Shown piece after piece: positions 10,680 through 20,616 of a stretch of DNA of 64,000 nucleotides. Below the pieces are notes generated by a model. That model did not search any database. It was given only the letters and a program-made list of their open reading frames with translations, and was not told the origin of the DNA. The stretch comes from Thelonectria olida (Eukaryota; Ascomycota; Sordariomycetes; Hypocreales; Nectriaceae): assembly GCA_020736575.1 (NCBI GenBank), contig JAGPYM010000019.1, positions 620,001 through 684,000 of the forward strand, in the 5' to 3' direction. The translations under genes and the position numbers were made by a program. Position 1 is the stretch's first letter. Each line of letters opens with the position of its first letter.

Positions 10680-11726
10680 TTACCCCTCAGAGAGCAATGG
10701 CGCAAGACTCATATCCGTCGCCTGAGCCTTGGATACAATAACTTTCTTCTTTCTAGATGCCCTGAAACATGTGAAAAAGAGGTAGAAAAAGCCAATAACT
10801 ATAGCAGCACCAAAAACAGTACTAACAACAACCCCCTCAATCCCCATACCCCGCTTCTCCATACATATATCTTCTCCTTCAGCATCTGTAGCGCATATTC
10901 GGTTCGCTGCGCACTTGCTAGAAAGGGACTTGGCTTTAGCACAGGTTGCCGTCTCAGTGTGGCCTCCGGTAGTGTGGATGTCGCAAACTTCAATATCCTT
11001 CGTGCTCGTAGTAAAACACGCAGTGCCTGACATGCTATTACTAGATGATAAAACAAGCGTAGATGAAATTTTTGTTGATGATGAAATCGTAGAGGAAGAA
11101 ACCGTCGTCCGGGCTACCTTCGATGACGCGGATGGAGATGAAATCTCTGTCGTCGAGGACATTGCCGATAAAGTTTGTTTAGAAGTCTCCTCTGTTGAAG
11201 ACGCCTCTGAAGAAAAAGCCTCTGTAGAAGAAGCCTCTGTAGAAGAAGCCTCCGCAGAAGAAGCCTCCGCAGAAGAAGCCTCTGTAGAAGAAGCCTCCGC
11301 AGAAGAAGCCTCTGTAGAAGAAGCCTCCGCAGAAGAAGCCTCCGCAGAAGAAGTCGCTGCACTCGAAATATCTGCCGATGAAGCGTCTGTAGATGAACCT
11401 CCATCCGCCGTAGTGATCTGGTTGTCTGGGTCGTTGCCGGTTGTAGCACGTCTCTTGAGTTCGTTGACAGAAAGCTGCCGACAGTGTTGAATAGCGAACT
11501 TGGTCCCGTCTTCAACCTCGTCCAAACTGCACCCGGCGATGATGTAGCAACGTTTTACATCTCTCTCGTTAAGCTCCTGGAGCTGCGACAGGCATTCGTC
11601 AATTGTGCTTGGTTTCCCACAACTGGAGTAGCCAGCTCGAGCGGCGCTATAGTGAACGTAGCAATAGTTTGCACGACAAGTGGCGATAATAGCGAAGAGG
11701 GCGGTCAATATCTGCATGAGGCCCAT
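10680..11726 (-). CDS. Single-pass membrane protein with Ser/Ala/Glu pentapeptide repeats
   Basis: I chose the ATG at 11726 because it places MGLMQILTALFAIIATCRA, a good signal peptide, at the N-terminus; an upstream in-frame ATG at 11858 would add 44 unlikely residues. The product is about 348 aa. In order: signal peptide (1-19), a Cys-containing extracellular segment with YCYVHYSAARAGYSSCGK, a Ser-rich stalk made of SSAEA/SSTEA pentapeptides, a second Cys-rich segment (CFTTSTKDIEVCDIHTTGGH ... CAANRICATD), a transmembrane helix (GVVVSTVFGAAIVIGFFYLF) and a basic RKKK cytosolic stop-transfer tail. The layout suggests an O-glycosylated cell-surface or sensor-like protein. I do not recognise a named family, and no function is claimed. 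The single long intact frame and strong topology support a real gene. Confidence 0.7.
   Translation of the reverse strand: MGLMQILTALFAIIATCRANYCYVHYSAARAGYSSCGKPSTIDECLSQLQELNERDVKRCYIIAGCSLDEVEDGTKFAIQHCRQLSVNELKRRATTGNDPDNQITTADGGSSTDASSADISSAATSSAEASSAEASSTEASSAEASSTEASSAEASSAEASSTEASSTEAFSSEASSTEETSKQTLSAMSSTTEISSPSASSKVARTTVSSSTISSSTKISSTLVLSSSNSMSGTACFTTSTKDIEVCDIHTTGGHTETATCAKAKSLSSKCAANRICATDAEGEDICMEKRGMGIEGVVVSTVFGAAIVIGFFYLFFTCFRASRKKKVIVSKAQATDMSLAPLLSEG
11204..11352. repeat. Coding minisatellite, about ten 15-bp units
   Basis: Near-identical 15-bp units of the forms GAAGCCTCTGTAGAA and GAAGCCTCCGCAGAA alternate irregularly. On the minus strand they encode the SSTEA and SSAEA pentapeptides of the membrane protein. 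The multiple-of-three length means copy-number change keeps the frame, which makes it a candidate for length variation between strains. Confidence 0.85.
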
Positions 11727-14248
11727 GCTAGACGTATTGAAGTAGAGGTCTTGAGAGATAAAGAATTCGGTTTGGATGTTAGATAACACTCGCGAAAGAG
11801 GACGGAGAAAAGGGGATGATTGAGCAGGCGGAATATGGTAAGGGACTTGAAGGCGCACCTAACTTGATCGCACCGAGTCGAGATCGGTTACAAAAGGATG
11901 ATGGATGTTGGTGCGTTTTTAGTTGGATGGAAAATATTCACCTAGCGTAAGAGTAGAAAATATAAAGATAAGCTGCCATCGTACATACCCGTATTTGACA
12001 GGTTATTAATTGGAAGTAGAGCAACACATTGGGCAGGCCGTGCGGTACGACATTCCGCATCCGCATAAGAACGAGCTCCTTGACCTTCTTAGTCAAGGCA
12101 TTGGGTATGACTAAGTGGTTATATTTAGCAAGGGGCCAAGTCCTCAGAGGCCCTCCAGGCTAACAAGATCAGAATACTGGATGGATGTTGGGCTCTGTCA
12201 TCCAAAACATCTAACGGCTTATCACGAAGCTTCCCGTCCACGTTACTAAAGATAGAGTACCACAAAGTGAATCGATACCTCCGGACCAAATAGAGGACAC
12301 TTGCAGGGACCACCGTCGATCATTTCATGTGCCAGTCCATGCACGGAAGTATGTGGACTAGATCCACCACATGACTAAATGTGGAATTCTACGTATCTCC
12401 AAGTCTCTCCATTCCCATCCACACTCAAAGAGGAAGCCTTGACACGTGTTCTTTAGGTTGTTGAAGATGCTACCCTCTCCATTGGATATACCTTCATGTT
12501 GTTCTTGCTGAAGAAAGTAGTATGTGGCGCACCAATGAAGGAAACGCTGGTCGGTCGACTTCTAACATGTTGTCATTGCATTGGCGTTGCTTCGGTAGTC
12601 TTCTGCACTCCTGTATTCGCGTTCTCTCCCAGGCGCTGGAGCGTGTAAATGTAAACAAGTCTAACATATCGGAATCCGCGGGCTTTTACTCGTCCCAACG
12701 TTGGTACCTTCTCGGTCCCCGAAAAACGCGGATGCCGGGATAACAAGCTTTAGACCTGTTTCCTTTCCCCGCCGCCTCGTATTGCCAAGTCCCCCAAGGC
12801 CATGATTCATGAACACGAACTGGGCCCTGTCGGATCCGTCCGTGCCCTCACTATGGGAACAGCACCCTGGAGATATTGAAGAGGTGAAGATGAAAACGCA
12901 ATGTATGTAAAGATTACCCCTGAAGATGAAGCGCCTCTCCATGCCGAATCATGAGCCAAGTGGCTGAGAGTGGTTCCCTCCTGAGTAGCCAGATGCCCCC
13001 TCTAACTCGAACAATAAGCCGGATGGCAACAACGCCAAAAATTTCGACGACATTGAGGTTCCCATCCTCAAAGACTCCCCCAACTCAAACCACATTATCG
13101 TCACTGGCTGGACCATGAAACTCTCTGAAATAGGGATCACGGTCTGGGTTGGATCTGTATATCGGCGCTCCGGGGGCATTGAGCTTACGCCCCGAACCTC
13201 GAGGGCCACTTGACTTGCACATTTCCCAAGCATCTCGCAGGCTCGTCCAGCGCATGTGAGCTTAGGTAAATGTTGGATTGAGACCTTAAGCGGCGGCAAA
13301 ATAAGCGGGATCTGCATAATCCTCTGATATATCAATAGCCGGATGCATAAAACCCCTCACAAGAAAAGAGGGAGCTGGAGGCATCCTGGATCAGCAAACC
13401 ACCACCTTCGGTCTCCACACCCGATTGAACACTTATCGCTTGATCGAAGGTGCCGTACGCTATCTGGGCGAGCATGCTCTACCACATGCGCCATGAGACG
13501 GATTGGATACGCGTCATGCAAGCGGCGTTTCTCTTCACCTGGCATATTGGGGATGGCGAACTATCATGATCTGGAGATCACACCTACCCCGCCAGCACCA
13601 AAACAACAAAGGGCCGACAAATTCAAGTTGCCCCCGAAGAGCCCAACCGCCCAGAAGGCGTCCCACGTCCTGAACTCATCCTTTAAGTTTAACACGGCTT
13701 TAGCACTGGCGGGCAAGGACCGTCTTTTTGTCAACGAGGGAGTCTGTTGTCTAGATTGCCCTTTGAAGTATGTGATGGCAATCGAGGAAAACAAACATTG
13801 CAAGTTTAGTGATGAATGCCGCTGGATTATGAACAGAACAAAAAGACCTTTCCACTCACACTTCCCCTTCATCCCGTGCCACTCGCTGTAGAAGGGAGAG
13901 TTGAGGAGGACCTTGCGGTCACTAATTAGAAGTGCCTTCTGTTCGGTGGGACTGTGAGAGGGAGATTTCTTCTAAGCTGGCTTAAGGCGGATAGTAGAGT
14001 CAGTAAAATTTCGCGTTATTTTACTGTTTATTTATTTCATTTTAAGACTTGATCGATAAATAAATTCTTATTCAATTTAATTCTCTAATTCCCTTACTGC
14101 CTCGAGGGAAAATGATCGGTACTCTCAAGCCGGGGACAGGATCACGGGATGGGGCGGAGATAACAGCGTGCATGAGTCGGTGAGGCATTTCCTCCACCGT
14201 CGTACTATTGAGTTCTCAACTTTCAAGACACAATTGACCATCTCAAAC
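11727..14248. other. Long stretch without an assignable gene
   Basis: On the plus strand at 12810-13330, fragments such as DDIEVPILKDSPNSNHIIV appear between several in-frame stops, which could be a decayed gene of unknown family. A 182-codon plus-strand frame at 13343-13891 has no recognisable domain, signal peptide or splice continuation. I could not support a product for either. Confidence 0.35.
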
Positions 14249-15197
14249 ATGTCGGACGCGGAAGCCACGACGCCTCGCGTCTTCATCGCACGCCACGGTA
14301 AACCTCCTATGATATTATGTCGAGTTCCCTGCCATTCCGCGAGTCATACTGACACTATGCCTAGGAGAAACGGAATGGGCCAAGATCGGCCGCTTCACGG
14401 GCATCACCGATATCGAGCTCACGGAACACGGCATCAAGCAGGTCTCGACCACCGCAGCGCAGCTCGTCGGCCGCGGCAAGCTGCTCGATCCATCCAAGGT
14501 GGCGCATATCTGTGTGAGTCCTCGTAAGCGGGCTCAGCAGACGTATGAGATCTTGTTTGCGGGCGGCGAGCCCGCGATCGAGGGGCAGAGGGTCACCGTG
14601 ACGGAAGACATTGCGGAGTGGGGATACGGGGACTATGAGGGCCTCAAGGCGGAGGAGATTAGGGCGACGAGGAAAGCAAAGGGATTGGACCAAGATAAGC
14701 CCTGGGATATGTGGAGGGACGGTTGCGAGGGCGGCGAGTAAGTAGGCCATGTGTTGGATGCTCATCGGAACCCTAAAAACTTCATTGGAGTTGCTAAACT
14801 GGTTCCCAGATCAGCACAGGATGTCTGCACTCGCCTAGACCGACTGATATCACAGATTCGCGACGTTCAACGGCCGTGTATGACTGGCGAGGGACACGCC
14901 GACGTTGTCGTGGTAACATTGCCGTGTACCCCTTCTTCTGCCATTGGAATTCTCTAATAATATTTGTCCAGGTTGCACACGGCGCGATTCTCCGCGCATT
15001 CGTCAAGAGATGGTTGCACTTTCCGCTGGACATGCCTCTCAATCTGATGTTTGAGCCCGGGGCGATTGGGGTTCTGAGGTTTGTGCTAGCATCGTCGAGA
15101 AGAATGGGATCTCATGGGACTGACAAACTATTTCAGTTACAAGAACAATAACATTCGGCAACCAGCCCTGCTCGTCGGCATGGCGCTGCCTCCTTAG
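14249..15197 (+). CDS. Histidine-phosphatase family, sedoheptulose-1,7-bisphosphatase-like (SHB17-like), five exons
   Basis: Exons 14249-14297, 14365-14737, 14810-14912, 14972-15078 and 15137-15197 join in frame (693 nt, 230 aa). Every intron has GT-AG borders (67, 72, 59 and 58 nt). Joining restores the catalytic motif RHGETEW (phospho-accepting His), TGITDIELTEHG, SPRKRAQQTYEI, EWGYGDYEG, WDMWRDGCEGGES, VVAHGAILR (second His) and GAIGVLSYKNNNIRQPAL. Order and spacing match yeast Shb17, a cytosolic enzyme that dephosphorylates sedoheptulose 1,7-bisphosphate towards ribose 5-phosphate. The enzyme specificity is inferred from whole-length motif similarity; other phosphoglycerate-mutase-superfamily phosphatases remain possible. 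It is one of the few intact housekeeping-type genes in the left part of the window. Confidence 0.88.
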
Positions 15198-16343
15198 GAC
15201 TCAGGAGACAGAAGGCAATTGAAAAATAGTAGAGGGGCAATCGGATAGAGGGTGTGGCCCGGGGGACGATTAAACTCCATACAACAGAAACGAATAACCT
15301 CCAGTCTAATGGGCCAACGTATCGATAGACTAGGCAGCATTTTAAGGTCAAATAGATTAAACTGACCAGTATTCTTTAGTCACCACATCCGCTGGCTAAC
15401 AAAGACCTGATATTCTTACACCGGCTAATTGCACTAAAAGAAGAGATGAACATTGAAGAGAGATATGTTAGTGGGAAGAAACAGGAAACGCAAGGATTCC
15501 ACCTTCTTTACACAGCTGTCTCGTCAAGCTGGCTTCGGCGGAAGGGTGTGCACATATTGTGGTTCATGGTTAAGTGAACATAGGTGTATTGGATCAAGAG
15601 TCCAGGTTAAAGGTCCATTATGCAGCCTATGAGACTATCCCTCCTGATATGCATAATAACCCCTTAGGTCCATTTTCGAATTCCTGTCAGTTCTATAATT
15701 ACATCCTGAATAACATACAGCAGAACAAAACCTAGGTTATTCAGCAAACGGGTTAGGGAGTACTGATATATGCTACGCTATCCATGCGGCAGCTGCTGAC
15801 CTAGGCAATCTTATGTAGGAAATCTAGCACAGGTAATCCACCACAGGTAATCCAACACTCTAAACCATTTAGTACATACACTAAAGGCCAAGTAACAACC
15901 GCTACTACTTACTATTTTATATCAAATGGGACACAGCCAGGATCTTCAACCGGTCATGCTATAAGCTGGCGGAAGCTTGCCACAAGCTCACGATAGCTGA
16001 TGAAGGCTCACCACAGCTGATAGGTCTCCCCCTATTCAACCTGGCAATAGATTGATCTAAAGGGCTTAGTTTAGTGCTCATTTATTTAGAGATTAAGAGA
16101 TTCTATAACCTCAATTCTGCATCCTAAAGTTGCCCACTTGCCGGCTCATCTGTCTCTCTAAACTGCGCAATAAAACCTATCTTCTTCATTCTTGTCAGAA
16201 CACCCTTTAGAACCACATCGGCTACTCTCTTTTACCCTTTCCTCACCAATCTGAACCACTGATCTTTTGATCCCACAAAGGGTCATTTGATCAACCAGTT
16301 CGAGAGCCAGCTAGTCATAGCTTTCAGCGCTGTCAACACAACG
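15198..16343. other. Non-coding; part may be the 5' flank or LTR/leader of the copia remnant
   Basis: No gene is recognised. The segment from about 15800 to the gag ATG at 16344 is a plausible LTR/leader region of the element that follows, but no matching downstream LTR was found, so its boundary cannot be set. Confidence 0.35.
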
Positions 16344-17471
16344 ATGGATTCGATCATGCAAGAAGACTCTTCCCGGGTCCCCGTCCTTACCGGTCCTGGC
16401 GATTGGAGCCGCTAGATCCGCATTATCGAACGCTGGACCTCTCAAGGCGATGTGTGGAAATACATCGACCCTTCTGCAGCCTCTAGACCGACCCTTCGAG
16501 AGCCGGAAGTCCTGAATTTTCAATAGATCAATCCAGAAGCTGTCTCTACCGGGGCCCTGACTACTTATCAACTCAATCCGCTGCAAGGTCCGCAGATCAC
16601 CTACAAGGCCGAAGTCAAGGTCTTCGAACGGAAGCGAAAGGCCCTCAAGAACGTCTCCATCATCGTCGGCTTAGGGTTAGCTATTACGGCACAATCGAAT
16701 CGGAATTCAAAGTCCTTAGAATACTGAGTCTTGCTACGGGCTCAAGTCTACCCCAAAAACTGGACGACAGAAAGAGAGATCCTAAGCCGCTATCGCGAGG
16801 TCCTATGGGAACGAAAGTATCGAGGAACTAGCTTTCCTGGGCGACGCTGATGGAACAGAAGGTGCCGACAGCACGCATGCTCTGCGGGACCTTCGAAAAG
16901 TGGAAATTATTGTTACCCGGAGCCAGGGGGTCCTTTGCGACCTTCCAAGGCAGCTCTAGCGGTCCTGAAGGCCTCAAGCAAGCTGGGACATCAGGATCAT
17001 CCGGATCTTCAAACAACACAAGGGCAGCGAAGCCACTCTGCCTATGTGGAAGGAGGCATCCCTATGCAGAATGCTTGTATCTGATCGAATGGATTAAACC
17101 ACAAAATTGGAGGCCGGACCCGAACATCGAAGTCAAAGTCAGTCAACAGCTCGAAGACCCGGCTATCAAGGAGGGTCGGAAAGGCCCGAGCCTGAAGGGC
17201 GAAATAGCAACAGAAATAAACAAACGAAGCCTTCAACATGAATGCTGCAGCATTTACCGGGCAGAGACAGCCCGGTCGACAGACTGTTCAACAGACAGAC
17301 CAGTTTTCCTTCCTAGGAACCAAGATTTACCCTCTAAGAGACTCCTTTATCTTCGAGGCCGGGTCAGAGACTCACATTTACGACAACCTAGCATGGATGT
17401 TGAACTATTGGCCTCTCAATTACCCGGAAAGCATCTATGCTGGAGACAGCCAGCTAGAAATCCTACGCTAG
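16344..17471 (+). mobile_element. Decayed Ty1/copia retrotransposon: gag and protease remnant
   Basis: From the ATG at 16344 the frame reads LTGPGDWSR, a TAG, IRIIERWTSQGDVWKYIDP, another TAG, then INPEAVSTGAL, TTYQLNPLQGPQITYKAEVK and VFERKRKALKNV: the gag N-terminal region of fungal copia elements with nonsense codons. A shifted frame from 16850 carries the gag zinc-knuckle region PLCLCGRRHPYAECLYL and RPDPNIEVK. Another, at 17238-17471, carries the protease region LRDSFIFEAGSETHIYDN, where the catalytic Asp-Ser-Gly is changed to Glu-Ala-Gly. Integrase and reverse transcriptase are not found downstream in this orientation. Clearly non-autonomous and decayed. Confidence 0.8.
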
Positions 17472-17669
17472 GTCAGGTTCATCTACGGATTCAAGGAGGG
17501 CTTTCGTCAGCCCATTACCCAACTTGTGCCCATAGTCCATGTACTCAATCTTAATGTGACCTTGTTGCTTAAGCTCGCAGATCCAGTACGTGTGGATTTC
17601 GATGTGACGGAGAGCGGTAGACAACTTATTCAGGTCCATGGCTCTCTTTTTGTCAAACCACATCACCAC
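17463..17669 (-). mobile_element. Copia-type RNase H/C-terminal fragment in opposite orientation
   Basis: A 68-codon minus-strand frame reads KLSTALRHIEIHTYWICEL and EYMDYGHKLGNGLTKALLE, the end of the RNase H region and tail of a copia polyprotein. It abuts the protease remnant of the opposite strand within about 10 bases. The two pieces therefore come either from different elements or from one element rearranged by inversion and deletion. Confidence 0.65.
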
Positions 17670-18631
17670 ATGGGTCGGAATGGTAACATTAAGGTCCCTA
17701 AAAGTAGTTCAGTTTATCTACAAATTAGTCTAAGATATTCTTATCGAAGATAATAGTCTTCCCAATCTGTAGCATAAACTGAAGGAAGACTTCTAGAGCT
17801 CAAGTTACAATTAGCTAAAGTAGTGTTATTATACCACTACATTTGACGAATATATCGCTGCCTGCCATTCCTTTGCATACTCCAGCTTTAACATTGAACA
17901 GAACCTGAAATTGACTTCAAAGAGCCACGCTACTAATCCGTGAAACAAATAGTGTCTTAGAAATCTTCGACTATAGCCCGGAGACTTTATTTAGCGATAG
18001 AGAATCGCATTTGGCACCCTCTACGACACTTTCCCTACCGATGCTCAGCTGCTAAGTCCCTTTTATATTTGCATACGTTAAATGGTACTTGCATGGGGCG
18101 GCCGAGTTCCTCCCATTTGGCGAAAGATTCGGCAAGCGTAAAAAGTAGTTGACAATATTCCACGGGTTCCTGGTCAGCATCGAGTCTCACTTGTCCTATT
18201 GCGAACTTGATTGCCGCGTGCGTCGCCTGGATAGTATTGTATGTTATTTCGCCAAGGGTCGTGACGCTCCGTCTTTCCTAGCCTAGTTCATCGCCTGGAT
18301 GTTTAGCATCCCGTCACACAAAACGGGGCAACGCTGGCCTTGAAACAATTTAGAGGATTAGTCAGCGACGTGGATTTGCGGCAAATACCACATATGCCAC
18401 TTCTTTCTTCATGGCAAGCTCTGCTCAAGTTCAAGTTTATTCCCACCCACTCGAACGGGTACAACGCAACCAGCAGTGTAATGTTCAACTTTGTGTCCAT
18501 CGCCTAATGTTTCGCATCCTCGGGCTCGTTTGGGACATCAGACTTTGCACTCTACAAATAATAACTCAACGGTAACTCAACGGTAACCGGCATTTCCAGC
18601 TGGTACTCAAGTTGTGCTCCAGGAAGCCGAA
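17670..18631. other. Decayed, probably retroelement-derived DNA without an intact frame
   Basis: The plus strand at about 18110-18300 reads FLPFGERFGKRKK, a stop, then LTIFHGFLVSIESHLSYCEL, which is reminiscent of a retroelement gag-like region, but several stops interrupt it and I cannot assign a family. No intact gene is seen. Confidence 0.3.
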
Positions 18632-20337
18632 ATGACCAAATACGAATTTTTAGTCTCCAATGGCATGCCGGCACCAGCTAACAAAGCCGCTCGGAGCCAT
18701 GCTGTAAAGACGGCCCTACAGTTGCGCTCTATCACGGTGGCAGGAGGAGATTCGCGAGGTGGCGCAGCCGACTCGAAACGGACGGCACAATGCAAAAATG
18801 AGCTAAAAGGCAGGTTCAGACTCGGAGCGGCTTCTATAAAGAGTCACAGTGACAGACCAAAGGCAAAGTCACAGACGAAGATCCGGCACGCAACCTTTCA
18901 GGGTACTGAAGCAGCGCCGGAAGAGAGTCGAATCGTGTCTGCACCAGCGAGCATCAACCAGAACCATTTGAGCAGCAACTACTTATCAGGAGTCGGATGG
19001 TTCGGAGCCAATATTCTGGACCCATTTGGAACAATTCCGATACCACCGAATCCGAGAATCGACATGCTTCTCAAGAATTGTATGCGATATTTCCGCTAGC
19101 CTATGCCCTCGCTCACCACCTCCAGGCATCGTGTTCTTCGACTACTTGACTACAACAGTTCCCAGCCACAAGACGTGGCTTGGTCTTGCAATAAAAGACC
19201 CGCTACTAATCCGCGTTACCCTCTGCATGACGGCAGCTTTTGGGGATAAGCAAGCATTCTTATTTAGTCTAGATCTGCGAAAGGAAGGATGGAAACTGAA
19301 AGGTGAAGTCATCAACGAGGTCAACTTAATCCTTCAAAGTGGCCGAGTTACAGAGAATCTACTTGCTGCTATTGCGCATCTAGGACATGTTGCGGTGAGT
19401 ATTGGAACGCCTTTGAGCTTCGAAGCCTCCCCGGCAGCTCTGTATCAGATCGTTGACATCAGTGCAGAGTTTAGAGGGTTCCCTTGAAGAAGCGGATATC
19501 CACATGCGGGGACTGCATGGGCTAATTGCTCTTAAAGGAGGTATCAAGTCTATTAAGGCTTATCAAGTTGGCAGGTTTATAAACTGGTAAGAGCGAGCTA
19601 TTAAGAGCTATATGACTTGGAAAAGACGGTTGGATCTGATACGCTTTAGGGTCGACCTTGAACTAGCTACTACCCGAGGGCGAAGACCTCTTTACCCTCT
19701 TCACTATGGCTTAGACAGAGTCAAACTTCCATGGTATATTGTAGAGCCCTGCGAGTATCCAGCTCTATCTCATCTACAAAGCCTGGGGCCAGGACACGAA
19801 ACTATCATAACAGTCATCCAACTGCTTCGGCAACGAGTCATGGCCGCAAAATGCAACATAGATCGAACACTACGGGACATTCGTGCGCTATCGCTTTCCA
19901 TAGCCTTTCTTACCCTAGATCACGTTGCGGATATTCCAACTACCCCGGAAGGAAAATGTCTCCGCATCCTGCTTTTAGCCGCATATCTCTTTGGGTGTGT
20001 GACTCTGAAACAAGAGTATCGATGGACGAGAGCCCTCCCACAGACTGTGGCACAACGCCTAAAGGCATCGCTCAAGACCCTGCCAACATATTCCGCGATT
20101 TGGGCGGACTATCTGCCTCAGTTGCTTTGGGTACTGTTCATTGGCGCTGTGGTCGAGGAGGAGGATCGACAAGACCAGGAAATATGGTTCCTCCCACAAC
20201 TTGAGGTAATTCGGCAACTCCTTGGATGTAGGGGGAGGATGGAGATGGAGGGGCACCTGCACTCTATGGTATGGGATGATCATTTTGGGATTGATTTTTT
20301 AGATAACTGGTGGGCGAATATGGCCCTTTTGCCTTGA
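18632..20337 (+). pseudogene. Decayed fungal transcription-factor-like protein (C6-type regulatory region without a zinc cluster)
   Basis: The ATG at 18632 starts MTKYEFLVSNGMPAPANKAA, the usual opening of a large family of fungal-specific transcription-factor-domain proteins. The family pattern continues as PPNPRIDMLLKNCMRYF, then after a frameshift near 19090 as KTWLGLAIKDPLLIRVTLCM and LRKEGWKLKGEVINEVN. After a second shift near 19480 it reads SLEEADIHMRGLHGLIALKG, and after an in-frame TAA at 19588-19590 it runs on from MTWKRRLDLIRFRVDLELAT to a TGA at 20335-20337. The second break leaves only about 23 nt between GT and AG, too short for an intron. Three lesions support a pseudogene, although unusual introns cannot be wholly excluded for the first. 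Confidence 0.6.
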
Positions 20338-20616
20338 GGAAGGAAGAGACGAGTTGCTCTACAAGAGGGCGGGGAGGCAGAGCTTAGAACACATCAACCG
20401 AGTCAATGATAATAGCGACCATGACGATCGTCCTTCGCTTACTTCAGACCGGGTCAGCCGTCGCAAAATGGGACTCAGCGCTCCCTCGCTGCTCTCCTCT
20501 TCTTCCCATTCTATACCATGCTCTTGTTGCTCCGACTCCTTGGCTTTCATCGTTCTAGCTCTTTTGCGATAGGACTTTTAGTAAAAGCGACCCTAAGTGG
20601 AAGAGCTCCCCTAACA

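Noticed and set aside
10915..11490. 191-codon plus-strand frame rich in EEASVEEASAEEA
   Set aside because: Antisense reading of the 15-bp minisatellite in the membrane-protein gene; the sense strand has a signal peptide and a TM helix, this one has neither.
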